DNA of 64,000 nucleotides from Nibrella saemangeumensis (GTDB taxonomy: Bacteria; Bacteroidota; Bacteroidia; Cytophagales; Spirosomataceae): the NCBI RefSeq assembly GCF_039541915.1, contig NZ_BAABHD010000022.1, positions 186,001-250,000 of the forward strand, given 5' to 3'. Under the pieces are notes generated by a model. The model was not told the origin of the DNA and searched no databases. It worked only from the letters and a program-made list of their open reading frames with translations. Each line of letters opens with the position of its first letter. The stretch's first letter is position 1. This document shows, piece by piece, positions 35,001 through 43,108 of the stretch. The translations under genes were made by a program, and so were the position numbers.

Positions 35001-35234
35001 GACGGCAGCTACGTGTGGCTGAAGACCGTTACGTTGGGCTATACGCTGCCCCGCTTTAAGTCGATCCTGAGCGATGCCCGCGTGTTTGTGACGGCCAATA
35101 ACCTGTTCCTCTTTACGAAGTATCCCGGCAACAACCCGGATGCCGGTGTACGGGGTGGAACCGAGCTGAATAATGATGATGAGTCGTACCCGGTTCCCAG
35201 AACCCTGGCTGTTGGTGCAAGATTTAACTTCTAA
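32091..35234 (+). CDS. SusC/RagA-type TonB-linked outer membrane transporter without STN domain, system 2
   Basis: 1047 residues. The signal peptide (LLQVCLSILILTNVYA) is followed almost directly by the carboxypeptidase-regulatory-like domain at about 48-120 (ITGTVRDDAGQGLPGVSVVLKGTT). EVVVVGYGSQ then leads into the plug (NQILQGRAPGVVVKQ, VRVRGISSLGAGSDPLYVIDGFPVG, ILKDAASTAIYGARGSNGVVLITT) and a beta-barrel ending in ARFNF. Unlike the transporters at 6819 and 61719, it has no STN signalling domain, which agrees with the truncated FecR upstream. It imports an unknown large nutrient with the SusD encoded 11 bases downstream. Confidence 0.94.
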   Translation: MKKRRLPNPFSNLLIRYSLLQVCLSILILTNVYARTDDTPDNTAQERAITGTVRDDAGQGLPGVSVVLKGTTRGTSTDASGNFRLDIPQRGAILVFSYVGYVSQDISIGNQTNLSVQLAADTRALEEVVVVGYGSQRKQDITSAVSVINMKDIGEQPANNPNQILQGRAPGVVVKQKSGQPGGIFEVRVRGISSLGAGSDPLYVIDGFPVGTSVGQNLNPNDIESVSILKDAASTAIYGARGSNGVVLITTKNAKEGKVGVSLSLDYGIQNVPMSRRVRMLNGPEFAQFKKDVFMDAIRILQKREPALEEVPLNYRYPEQTKYSTDWFAEIMNNNAPYTDANLTISSGRGPIKSLLSVGYYKEEGSIIKTNYDRVSVRSNMGGEVNKFINVGLNINGTITKQNVAVTDGRSNLVGGALLMDPREPSRNPDGTLRPYIGGVDGVFGFPNPVFVLNNVTRRRNIADILANGYVELAILKNLKFRSAVNAKVNFNNYKEYVPSTIGLPVASGTAGAPPRIATSRELTDQLTNFSFDQLLTYNPKIGTDHNLDILAGYTAQREQVRGVDGSANTFPDDLVPFLGAGVIRSSNSYEFGWSLLAYLGRVNYSYKDKYLLSASFRREGSSRFGARNRYGDFPAASIGWRVSEESFMPKFTWLSDLKLRASWGETGNNAIGNYSSLAFMNTNNYILGNAIAQGKIVNAFANQELKWEKSNQLDLGMDLALFNNKLTFTVELYKKITNDMLLPISIPSVSGFTTSLSNIGKVENKGLEIGGEYRIPIGPVNFRTNANISFNRSKILAIKGANDMLWYGGFYGGYNVMKVGRPIGMIYGYKKMGIFNTQAEIDAWPKQDGVIPGGMKFADTNGDGVVTYDTQDMVEIGNPNPAFTWAWTFAADYRKFDLNLMFLGAHDFDIYRNIEASTMNMDGVFNVLDKAKDRWRSPENPGSNPNAKNSQGGTSYFKWSRESSERYVYDGSYVWLKTVTLGYTLPRFKSILSDARVFVTANNLFLFTKYPGNNPDAGVRGGTELNNDDESYPVPRTLAVGARFNF

Positions 35235-35245
35235 TTGTCACGAAA

Positions 35246-36748
35246 ATGAAAAAAATAACCCTTTTAGGAACCGCACTTCTTTGCCTTTCCCAGTTTTCGT
35301 GCAAGGAGGACTTTCTGGTTACCACCGACCCCACGCGTGTAGGGGCCGATCTCTTTTACAAAACCGAAACGCAGTTTCAGCAAGCCCTGAACGGCGTCTA
35401 CGGTCAGTTGCAAACCATTACCAACACGGCCTACATCTTCCAGGAGTTTACCTCGGATAACACCACCATCGACTTCAACCCGCTCGACCGCGGGGGCGCT
35501 GCCGGCTGGGAGGCTTTCGAGTATTCGACCGTAAACCCCGGTAATGGCGAAATCGCGAATATGTGGAATCAGTACTATTCGGCGATGTACAACATCAATT
35601 ACGCGCTGGAGAAGCTTGGTCCCAGTACGATTGATGCCAATGTGAAGAAGCAGGTAGAAGGGCAGCTGAAGTTTTTGCGGGGGTATCTTTACTTCAATCT
35701 TGCGCAGTATTTCGGCGATGTGGTGCTGGTGACCTCTACGCTGGACAAGCCCGAAAAAGCGTTTGACCTGGTGCGGTCGCCGGAGGCTGAGGTGTATAAG
35801 CAGGTTGAAAAGGACCTGAAGGAGGCCGCTGATCTGTTACCCCAGACGTATCCGGCCAATCAGGCCGGACGCGTAACCAAGGGTGCCGCGCTGGGCATAC
35901 TGGGTAAGATGTACCTGACGCGGAAGCAATACGCCGAGGCTGTGACAACGCTGAAGCAGGTGACTACCCTAGGCTATTCGCTGCTGCCAAAATACTCGGA
36001 TAACTTTGACCCGGCGAAAAAGAACGGGCCGGAGTCCATTTTTGAAGTGCAGTACCAGGGCGGTAACGATCTGGGTGAGCAGAGTAACTTTATGTATGTC
36101 TTTGCGCCCCGTTTGTCCGGCGCTGCCGTAACGGGCTTCTCCACCGCCGTACCGTTGGGCCGTAACATCCCGACCAACGACATCATTGCCGCCTACGAAG
36201 AAGGTGATCTGCGGAAAGAAGCGTCGCTGAAGCCTGGCTATACCCTGAACGGCAAATTTGTGCCGGTACCGTACGTCAGCAAATTCCAGCATCCGCACAC
36301 CATTGCCGGCCGTACGGATAACAACTGGCCGGTACTCCGGTACGCCGACGTCCTGCTGATGCTGGCGGAAGCCATCAACGAGCAGACAGGCCCAACGGCC
36401 GAGGCTTTGGATTACCTGAATAAAGTGCGTACCAGGGCCGGATTGGCCGCTTTGGGCGCGGACTTAACGAAGGAAACGTTCCGGACGGCGGTGCTGAAGG
36501 AAAGACGCCTAGAACTGGCGTTTGAAAACCACCGCTGGTTTGATTTGAAGCGCACCATGACGCCGGCTCAACTGGCTGCTTTCATGAACGCACACGGTGC
36601 CAAGGAGAAAGCGAAGCCCACGGTAGAGCGGGGTGGTATTGCCTTCAACGCGCTGGATTACGTGTACGAGAATCACGAATTTTTCTTCCCCGTTCCGGCA
36701 CCGCAAATTCTGATTAACAACAAATTAACGCAGAATCCGGGCTACTAG
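35246..36748 (+). CDS. RagB/SusD family nutrient-uptake outer membrane lipoprotein, system 2
   Basis: 500 residues. The signal MKKITLLGTALLCLSQFSC has a lipobox ending at Cys19. SusD domains follow: QALNGVYGQLQTITNTAYIFQEFTSDNTTIDFN, then VEGQLKFLRGYLYFNLAQYFGDVVLVT, then NWPVLRYADVLLMLAEAINEQTG, YLNKVRTRAGL and RTAVLKERRLELAFENHRWFDLKRT. It lies 11 bases after susC, forming the surface-exposed lid of the transporter. Confidence 0.95.
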   Translation: MKKITLLGTALLCLSQFSCKEDFLVTTDPTRVGADLFYKTETQFQQALNGVYGQLQTITNTAYIFQEFTSDNTTIDFNPLDRGGAAGWEAFEYSTVNPGNGEIANMWNQYYSAMYNINYALEKLGPSTIDANVKKQVEGQLKFLRGYLYFNLAQYFGDVVLVTSTLDKPEKAFDLVRSPEAEVYKQVEKDLKEAADLLPQTYPANQAGRVTKGAALGILGKMYLTRKQYAEAVTTLKQVTTLGYSLLPKYSDNFDPAKKNGPESIFEVQYQGGNDLGEQSNFMYVFAPRLSGAAVTGFSTAVPLGRNIPTNDIIAAYEEGDLRKEASLKPGYTLNGKFVPVPYVSKFQHPHTIAGRTDNNWPVLRYADVLLMLAEAINEQTGPTAEALDYLNKVRTRAGLAALGADLTKETFRTAVLKERRLELAFENHRWFDLKRTMTPAQLAAFMNAHGAKEKAKPTVERGGIAFNALDYVYENHEFFFPVPAPQILINNKLTQNPGY

Positions 36749-36790
36749 GCAGAAATGTTGTCCCGGTACATTAGATAATGCGCCACACGT

Positions 36791-36842
36791 GTCTTATGGT
36801 ATGAGCCGGCTCTTTTCGGGAGTGTGACTTATACCGTAAGAC
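36791..36842 (+). other. Long-loop hairpin downstream of the second susD gene
   Basis: GTCTTATGGTAT (36791-36802) pairs with ATACCGTAAGAC (36831-36842) with one T-G pair. The loop contains the self-complementary GAGCCGGCTC (36803-36812), and a TTTTT run occurs about ten bases after the right arm. It may act as an operon-end terminator, though it is not canonical. Confidence 0.45.
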
Positions 36843-36890
36843 CGTTGGCTTTTTGTTCCCGTACCTAACCACCTAACCCTTTACCAACTA

Positions 36891-39251
36891 GTGATACTAA
36901 CTGAATCGTTTTGGCTTTGGCAGTTCCTGGGCCGCCTGCACCCGCTGATCGTCCATTTTCCGGTTAGTCTGCTGTGTGTGGCTTTACTCCTGGAACTGGT
37001 CGGATTGCGTCGGAAATCGACCGACCTGCGGGCGGGCATTACCGCCATCGTCTGGATTGGCGCCATTGGTTCCGTCATTGCGGCTGCCCTGGGTCTGCTC
37101 CTGGCAAATCAGGAGGACTACGGTGGCGATATACTGGCCGTGCACCAATGGTCAGGGCTGGCTACTATGGCTTTGTCCATCGTTACCGTCTTCGCCCTGC
37201 GCGCCCGCCGGATGCAAGTGTACCGGGGGGCTCTGCTGGTTACGGTGCTGGGCGTTACCCTAGCCGGGCATTATGGCTCCTTATTAACCCACGGTGAAGA
37301 TTACCTGTCCAGCGTATTACCTTTTGGTAACGAGTTGGATTCGCCCGAATCCGGCGATACGAATAAACGATTTGCACTCGTCAGCAACAACCAGACCCTG
37401 ACGGCGGAGCAGGTTACGCAGTTGAACCTGGAGGTGCGCACCATCTTAGCCCACAGCTGCTACAACTGCCACAGCGCCAGTAAAATGAAGGGCGAACTGC
37501 GGCTCGACAAAAAAGAATTTATCCTGAAAGGGGGCGAAGATGGACCGGTTATCGAACCCGGCGACCCGGATGACAGCGAGCTCATCCGGCGGATTAAACT
37601 GCCCACCGGTCATAAAGAAGCTATGCCCACCAAAGGCAAGCGCCTGACCCCCAAAGAAATAGCCCTCCTCGAATTCTGGATCAAACAGGGCGCTCCCTGG
37701 CCCGATGGTCCGGAAAAAAGCATTTACCGCGTAGCCGCCCTGGAGCCGAGATTGCCGGCTGTCCCTTCCGGTCCGGCCGCACTGACCAACCCTGTAGACC
37801 GGTTTGTCAACGTTTATTTTAAAGAGAATAAACTCGGTTGGAAAAATCCCGTTGACGATCGTACCTACATCCGCCGGGTCTACCTGGACGTAATTGGCTT
37901 GCTGCCTACCCCCGAGCAGATCCAAACCTTTACTGCCGATGTCCGGCCCGATAAGCGGGAGGTATTGGTGAACGAATTGCTCGGCCGGGATAGAGACTAT
38001 GCTCAGCACTGGCTCACGTTCTGGAATGATGCCCTGCGCAATGATTACAGCGGAACGGGGTATATCACCGGCGGGCGTTTCGATATTACCAAGTGGCTGT
38101 ACGCGGCCCTCAAGACGAATAAACCGTACAACCATTTCGTCAAAGAACTCATCAGCCCTGCCAAAGAATCGTCAGGCTTCATTAAGGGTATTAAGTGGCG
38201 CGGTACCATCAACGCCAGCCAGCGCACCGAAATGCAGGCGGCTCAGAATGTAGCCCAGGTGTTTCTGGGCCTGAACCTGAAGTGTGCTTCCTGTCACGAT
38301 AGTTTTATCAGCGACTGGAAACTGGACGATGCCTATGCCTTTGCCAACGTCTTCTCCGATACCACGCTGGAAGTCAACCGCTGCGACAAGCCGACGGGTA
38401 AAATGGCCGGCCGCCGTATCCTGTTCAAGGAACTGGGCGAAATCAACGGCGAAGCACCGACCGAAGAGCGCCTGAAAGAACTGGCCGATTTTATGGTGCA
38501 GCCTAAAAACGGCCGGCTGTACCGGACGCTGGTGAACCGGGTATGGGCGCAGGTCATGGGCCGGGGTATTGTGGAGCCCGTGGATGCGATGGACAATGTG
38601 CCCTGGAGTCAGGACCTGCTCGACTATCTGGCCTATGATTTTGTTGAAAACGGCTACGACATCAAGAAGCTGCTGTACACCATCCTGACCTCCCGGACCT
38701 ACCAGTTACCATCGGTCGGGGTAAAAGATCCTGAACTGTTGCTGGTGTCTGACTTTGTGTTTCAGGGCATGGTTCGCCGGCGGATGACGGCCGAGCAGTT
38801 TGTCGATGCGGTGAGTCTGGCGTTCAATCCGGTTTATGTGGATACCTCGTTTGCCGAGAAGCTACTTCCGGTAACCATCAAACAGGAAGCGCCTTTCCCG
38901 CGGGCGTCGCTGGTCAAGAATGATCCGTTGCTGACGGCACTGGGTCGTCCGAATCGGGAGACCGTCAGTACCAGCCGTACCTCGCAGGCAAACCTGCTGC
39001 AGGCGCTGGAACTCACCAATGGCACTAAGTTCAATGAGGCCCTGAAGTACGGTGCCGAGCAGTGGAAGGAAAAGTATCCGTCGTCGGATAGCATTGTGAA
39101 GGAGCTGTATAGGCGGGCGCTGGGCCGCGAGCCGGTGCCGAAAGAAATGGTGGTGGCGCAGAAGATTGTAGGCACCAAACCCAGCGTTGAGGGCATTCAG
39201 GACCTGGTCTGGGTCATTGCGCTGCATCCGGAATTTCAGTTGATTTTTTAA
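36891..39251 (+). CDS. Fused membrane (DUF2231-like)-cytochrome-DUF1549-DUF1553 protein
   Basis: 786 residues from a GTG start; no earlier ATG is available before the first helix, so GTG is accepted. About residues 5-140 form membrane helices (FLGRLHPLIVHFPVSLLCVALLLEL, sharing the HPLxxHFP pattern with the protein at 28667). A PSCyt1 cytochrome has CYNCH at 190-194 (ILAHSCYNCHSASKMKGELRL). DUF1549 contains a second heme-type site, CASCH, at 465-469 (LNLKCASCHDSFISDWKLDDAYAFANVF). DUF1553 is at the C-terminus (RLYRTLVNRVWAQVMGRGIVEPVDAMDN, ANLLQALELTNGTKFNEAL). It is followed 19 bases later by its DUF1501 partner. The role is presumably membrane-tethered periplasmic electron transfer; the reaction is unknown. 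Confidence 0.88.
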   Translation: MILTESFWLWQFLGRLHPLIVHFPVSLLCVALLLELVGLRRKSTDLRAGITAIVWIGAIGSVIAAALGLLLANQEDYGGDILAVHQWSGLATMALSIVTVFALRARRMQVYRGALLVTVLGVTLAGHYGSLLTHGEDYLSSVLPFGNELDSPESGDTNKRFALVSNNQTLTAEQVTQLNLEVRTILAHSCYNCHSASKMKGELRLDKKEFILKGGEDGPVIEPGDPDDSELIRRIKLPTGHKEAMPTKGKRLTPKEIALLEFWIKQGAPWPDGPEKSIYRVAALEPRLPAVPSGPAALTNPVDRFVNVYFKENKLGWKNPVDDRTYIRRVYLDVIGLLPTPEQIQTFTADVRPDKREVLVNELLGRDRDYAQHWLTFWNDALRNDYSGTGYITGGRFDITKWLYAALKTNKPYNHFVKELISPAKESSGFIKGIKWRGTINASQRTEMQAAQNVAQVFLGLNLKCASCHDSFISDWKLDDAYAFANVFSDTTLEVNRCDKPTGKMAGRRILFKELGEINGEAPTEERLKELADFMVQPKNGRLYRTLVNRVWAQVMGRGIVEPVDAMDNVPWSQDLLDYLAYDFVENGYDIKKLLYTILTSRTYQLPSVGVKDPELLLVSDFVFQGMVRRRMTAEQFVDAVSLAFNPVYVDTSFAEKLLPVTIKQEAPFPRASLVKNDPLLTALGRPNRETVSTSRTSQANLLQALELTNGTKFNEALKYGAEQWKEKYPSSDSIVKELYRRALGREPVPKEMVVAQKIVGTKPSVEGIQDLVWVIALHPEFQLIF

Positions 39252-39270
39252 CGCTTTAAATCCTGCCAAC

Positions 39271-40704
39271 ATGAATTATAGATGGAACAGACGGGAATTT
39301 CTGCAGAAAACCAGCGCGGCTACGTTAGCGGCTCTGGCGGCCGGCGCTCCCGTGTCGAATCTCTTAACCAGTTGTAAAAGCAAACCGGTTGGCCAGACCG
39401 ACGGCTCTGCCGATACCGTAATCCTGCTCTGGATGGCCGGGGGCATGGCCCATACTGAAACCTTCGATCCGAAGCGATATACCCCGTTTGAGAAAGATAT
39501 GGAGGGTAATCGGGTCCTGAGTACATTTAAATCCGTGCCCACCGTCCTCGACGGCGTTCACTTCTCGGAGGGATTGGAATCCATCGGCAAGGTGATGGAT
39601 AAGGGCACGATCATTCGCTCGTACGTAGCCGCCGACCTGGGCCATATTCTGCACTCGCGGCACCAGTACCACTGGCATACCTGCTACGAGCCACCACAGA
39701 CCGTAGCCGCTCCGCACATGGGTTCCTGGATCGCCAAGCAGCTGGGACCTAAAAATCCGGTTATTCCGGCATTTATCGATATTGGACAGCGGTTTACGGT
39801 GGGCGAGGCCGAAGAACTAAAAGCCTTCCATACCGCCGGTTTTCTGGGTAATGAGTTTGGCCCGTTCTTTATTCCCGACCCCAGCCAGGGGCTGGAGAGT
39901 GTGCGGCCGCCGGTGGGTATGGATTCGACCCGGTTTGAGCGCCGGAATCAGTTGTACAATGAACTCATCAGCAACAGCCCGTTCGGTGAGTTCGGCAGTG
40001 ACTACCAGAAAGAGTCGCTCCGGCGCTCCATGGAACAGGCCTATATGCTGCTGAACTCTCCCGAAGCGCGTGCGTTTGACCTGAGCACCGAACCCAAGGA
40101 AAGTTACGATATCTATAACACCGGGCGCTTTGGCTTGGGCTGTCTGCTGGCCCGCCGACTCACCGAAAAAGGGGCGCGGTTTATCAGCGTCACCACCGAA
40201 TACGAGCCGTTTAAAGGCTGGGATACGCACGAAAACGGCCATACCCGACTGGAGGAGATGAAGAAGATGATCGATGGTCCCATTGCACAGCTGGTCAAAG
40301 ATCTGGACAAGTCCGGGCATCTGGACCGGACCATGATTATTCTGGCCAGCGAGTTCAGCCGGGACATGATGGTCGAAGGCCGGCCCGATCAGAAAGTGCA
40401 GGAGCAGGTGAAACAGCCCGATATTCTGTCGGATATGAAGTTCTACGGCATGCACCGGCACTTCACCGACGGCTGTTCCATTCTGATGTTTGGCGGGGGG
40501 ATTAAGAAAGGATTTGCCTACGGAAAAACCGCCGATGAGCGCCCCTGCAAAACCATCGAGAACCCGGTAAAGATTGACGGTATTCACCAGACCATCTACC
40601 ACGCGCTCGGCATTTCCGCCGATCACCACTACGAAATCGAAGGTCGGCCCTTTTACACTACCCCCGACGGAAAAGGAAAACCGGTGATGGAATTGCTGGC
40701 CTGA
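39271..40704 (+). CDS. DUF1501 domain-containing secreted protein, second copy
   Basis: 477 residues. The N-terminus NRREFLQKTSAATLAALAAGAPVSNLLTSC combines a twin-arginine-like motif with a possible lipobox. The DUF1501 fold is seen in DTVILLWMAGGMAHTETFDPKRY, in HIGSWIAKQLG-type PHMGSWIAKQLGPKNPVIPAFIDIG, FGLGCLLARRLTEKGARFISVTTEYEPFKGWDTHENGH and DRTMIILASEFSRDM. It differs considerably from the copy at 27204, so the two modules are old paralogues or separate acquisitions and not a recent duplication. It is paired with the DUF1549/DUF1553 fusion upstream. Confidence 0.92.
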   Translation: MNYRWNRREFLQKTSAATLAALAAGAPVSNLLTSCKSKPVGQTDGSADTVILLWMAGGMAHTETFDPKRYTPFEKDMEGNRVLSTFKSVPTVLDGVHFSEGLESIGKVMDKGTIIRSYVAADLGHILHSRHQYHWHTCYEPPQTVAAPHMGSWIAKQLGPKNPVIPAFIDIGQRFTVGEAEELKAFHTAGFLGNEFGPFFIPDPSQGLESVRPPVGMDSTRFERRNQLYNELISNSPFGEFGSDYQKESLRRSMEQAYMLLNSPEARAFDLSTEPKESYDIYNTGRFGLGCLLARRLTEKGARFISVTTEYEPFKGWDTHENGHTRLEEMKKMIDGPIAQLVKDLDKSGHLDRTMIILASEFSRDMMVEGRPDQKVQEQVKQPDILSDMKFYGMHRHFTDGCSILMFGGGIKKGFAYGKTADERPCKTIENPVKIDGIHQTIYHALGISADHHYEIEGRPFYTTPDGKGKPVMELLA

Positions 40705-40740
40705 CAAACCGAAGCAGGAAACTGGATACCCATACGGCCG

Positions 40741-43014
40741 ATGCAGTTAAAAAGAGCGTTTGTTACAAGTCTGTTTTGTCTGGTCGCGCTCGTTGGGGTA
40801 TCCCAGCCGGTGCCGGCGTATAACCTCACGAGTACGCACCTGCCCAGGCGGTGGGACGAGGGGTTACCCCTGGGGAACGGGATGGTTGGCAGCCTGATCT
40901 GGAAGAAGGGCGACTCGCTCCGGTTTTCGCTGGATAGGGTTGACCTGTGGGACCAGCGCCCCATGAAGGGGCTGTTCCGGCCGGAGTTTACCTACCAGTG
41001 GGTGCATCAGCAGGTGCAGAAGAACGAGTACAAGATAGTTCAGGATTACTTCGATGCGCCTTACGACCGGGAGCCGGCACCCACCAAAATTCCGGGAGCC
41101 GCGCTGACGTTTGCCATTCCGGAAGATGCCTCCCAGGCCCAACTCGATATTCGGACAGCCCAGGCGCAGGTCAAGTGGCCGAACGGGATGCAACTGCGCA
41201 GCTTCGTGCATGCTACGCACCCGGTAGGCTGGTTTCAACTGATTGGGGCTCCTGCGGCTGTGTTGCCCACCCTGATCCCTCCGGCCTACCAGACCGGCAC
41301 ACCGGAAGAGAAACCAAACTCGCTGGATGGCGATAATCTGATCCGGCTGGGCTATCCGCAGGGAAACGTAGTCCGGGAAGCCAACCGCATGGCGTATCAC
41401 CAGCCGGGCTGGGAAACGTTTGCCTACGATGTCGAGGTGCAATGGCAACGCCGGGGCGACACGCTGACCGGCGTCTGGAGCATCAGCACCAATAAGCAGC
41501 CGCAGACTGCCCGGCAGTACGCCGAAGCTGCCTGGAAACGGGGCATTATTGCCGACTGGCAATCGCATCAAAACTGGTGGCAGTCCTTTTGGGCAAAGTC
41601 GTCGCTGCAGGTACCCGACGATACGCTGACCCGGCAGTGGTACCTGGAGCAGTACAAGTTTGGGGCGGCAGCGCGGAAAGGGGCACCCGCGATCTCGCTG
41701 CAGGCGGTCTGGACGGCCGATAATGGCCGCATTCCCCCCTGGAAAGGCGATTACCACCACGACCTGAATACTCAATTGAGCTACTGGCCCGCCTACAGCG
41801 GCAACCACCTGGACGAAGCGGAAGGGTACATCGACTTTCTGGAACGCTGCCGGCCCGAGTTTGCGCGGTTTACCCGCCAGTATTTTCAGGTCAATGGACT
41901 GGCCGCACCGGGGGTAACCACCCTCGACGGCACGGCTATGGGCGGATGGATTCAGTACTCCTGTTCACCCACTACGGCCGCCTGGCTGGCGCAACATTAT
42001 TACTGGCAATGGCGGTACACCATGGACCGGCAGTTTCTCAAGAACAAAGCGTATCCCTGGTTCCGGGATGTGGCCACTATGCTGGAAAACGTCACCGTTA
42101 AAGACGAGCAGGGCATGCGCAAACTGCCCATCAGCTCCAGCCCGGAAATTAACAATAACAAAATCACGGCCTGGTTTCACCAGATGACTAATTACGATCT
42201 GGCCCTGTGCCGCTATGTGTTTCAATACGCAGCCGAACTGGCCGGAGAACTGGGCAACCAGGCCGAAGCCAGCCGTTGGCGAAACGTACTGGCTGAGTTT
42301 CCGGACTATGCGCTTAGCGAAAATGCAGAATTGAAATTTGCTCCATCGTTGCCTTATAAAGAATCGCACCGGCACTTTTCGCACCTGATGGCCATTCATC
42401 CGCTGGGTCTGATCAAATGGGAAGACGGCCCGCAAGCGCAGACCATTATTAAGAATTCCATTACCCTCCTGGAGAAGATCGGCCCGGACTTTTGGTGCGG
42501 CTACTCCTGGTCGTGGCTGGGTAACCTTAAAGCCAGAGCCAAAGACGGAGCCGGGGCGGCCAATGCATTAAAGATTTTCGCCCGCGCTTTCTGCTCCACC
42601 AACAGCTTTCACCTCAACGGTGACCAGACCAAATCCGGGTACTCCACCTTAACCTATCGACCGTTTACGCTGGAAGGTAACCTCGCCTATGCCGCCGGGC
42701 TCCAGGAAATGCTACTGCAAAGCTATGCCGGCTTCATCGAAATATTTCCGGCTATACCGGCCACCTGGACCAACGTTCGGTTTGACAATCTCCGGGCTGA
42801 AGGCGCTTTTCTGGTCAGCGCCCGCCGGACACCTGGAGGGTCGGATCAGGTGACCCTTACCTCCGAAAAAGGCGGTACTACGCAGGTGAAATTGCCGGCC
42901 GGAAACTACAAGGTAAACTCTTTGCAGAAGGGAAAGGTGGTCAGGGGAGACGAAGGCTTTATCAGAGTAACCCTACAGCCGGGCGGAGCGGCTACGCTAT
43001 CGATTTATCAATAG
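40741..43014 (+). CDS. Secreted glycoside hydrolase, GH95-like
   Basis: 757 residues with an export signal (FVTSLFCLVALVGVSQP). The N-terminal beta domain opens TSTHLPRRWDEGLPLGNGMVGSLIWKKGDSLRFSLDRVDLWDQRP, the layout of GH95 alpha-L-fucosidase/L-galactosidase proteins. The (alpha/alpha)6 barrel follows, with GDYHHDLNTQLSYWPAYSGNHLDEA and SPTTAAWLAQHYYWQWRYTMDRQFLKNKAYPW, and a C-terminal beta domain (GFIEIFPAIPATWTNVRFDNLRAEGAFLVSARR). Inverting hydrolysis of alpha-L-fucosides or similar is expected if the GH95 assignment holds. A FucP-type permease lies just downstream, which supports a fucose-like product. Family membership is from motif recognition and remote related families remain possible. 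Confidence 0.75.
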   Translation: MQLKRAFVTSLFCLVALVGVSQPVPAYNLTSTHLPRRWDEGLPLGNGMVGSLIWKKGDSLRFSLDRVDLWDQRPMKGLFRPEFTYQWVHQQVQKNEYKIVQDYFDAPYDREPAPTKIPGAALTFAIPEDASQAQLDIRTAQAQVKWPNGMQLRSFVHATHPVGWFQLIGAPAAVLPTLIPPAYQTGTPEEKPNSLDGDNLIRLGYPQGNVVREANRMAYHQPGWETFAYDVEVQWQRRGDTLTGVWSISTNKQPQTARQYAEAAWKRGIIADWQSHQNWWQSFWAKSSLQVPDDTLTRQWYLEQYKFGAAARKGAPAISLQAVWTADNGRIPPWKGDYHHDLNTQLSYWPAYSGNHLDEAEGYIDFLERCRPEFARFTRQYFQVNGLAAPGVTTLDGTAMGGWIQYSCSPTTAAWLAQHYYWQWRYTMDRQFLKNKAYPWFRDVATMLENVTVKDEQGMRKLPISSSPEINNNKITAWFHQMTNYDLALCRYVFQYAAELAGELGNQAEASRWRNVLAEFPDYALSENAELKFAPSLPYKESHRHFSHLMAIHPLGLIKWEDGPQAQTIIKNSITLLEKIGPDFWCGYSWSWLGNLKARAKDGAGAANALKIFARAFCSTNSFHLNGDQTKSGYSTLTYRPFTLEGNLAYAAGLQEMLLQSYAGFIEIFPAIPATWTNVRFDNLRAEGAFLVSARRTPGGSDQVTLTSEKGGTTQVKLPAGNYKVNSLQKGKVVRGDEGFIRVTLQPGGAATLSIYQ

Positions 43015-43051
43015 ACAGGCATCAACCAGACCGGAATTACGTTTAATTCGC

Positions 43052-43059
43052 TAAATTTG
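43052..43059 (+). promoter_or_regulatory. -7 promoter box upstream of the sugar permease
   Basis: TAAATTTG matches TAnnTTTG exactly, 50 bases before the permease start. A clear -33 TTG box is not present at the usual spacing. Confidence 0.4.
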
Positions 43060-43108
43060 ACTACTAACAAATAGCCCAGTTAACCAGCCTTTCAGTCGAC
43101 TAGTCTTC

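Noticed and set aside
39817..41808. Minus-strand open frames of 296 and 314 codons (39817-40707 and 40864-41808) antisense to DUF1501 and GH95-like genes
   Set aside because: Antisense shadows of strongly supported genes, with no recognisable domains or start context.
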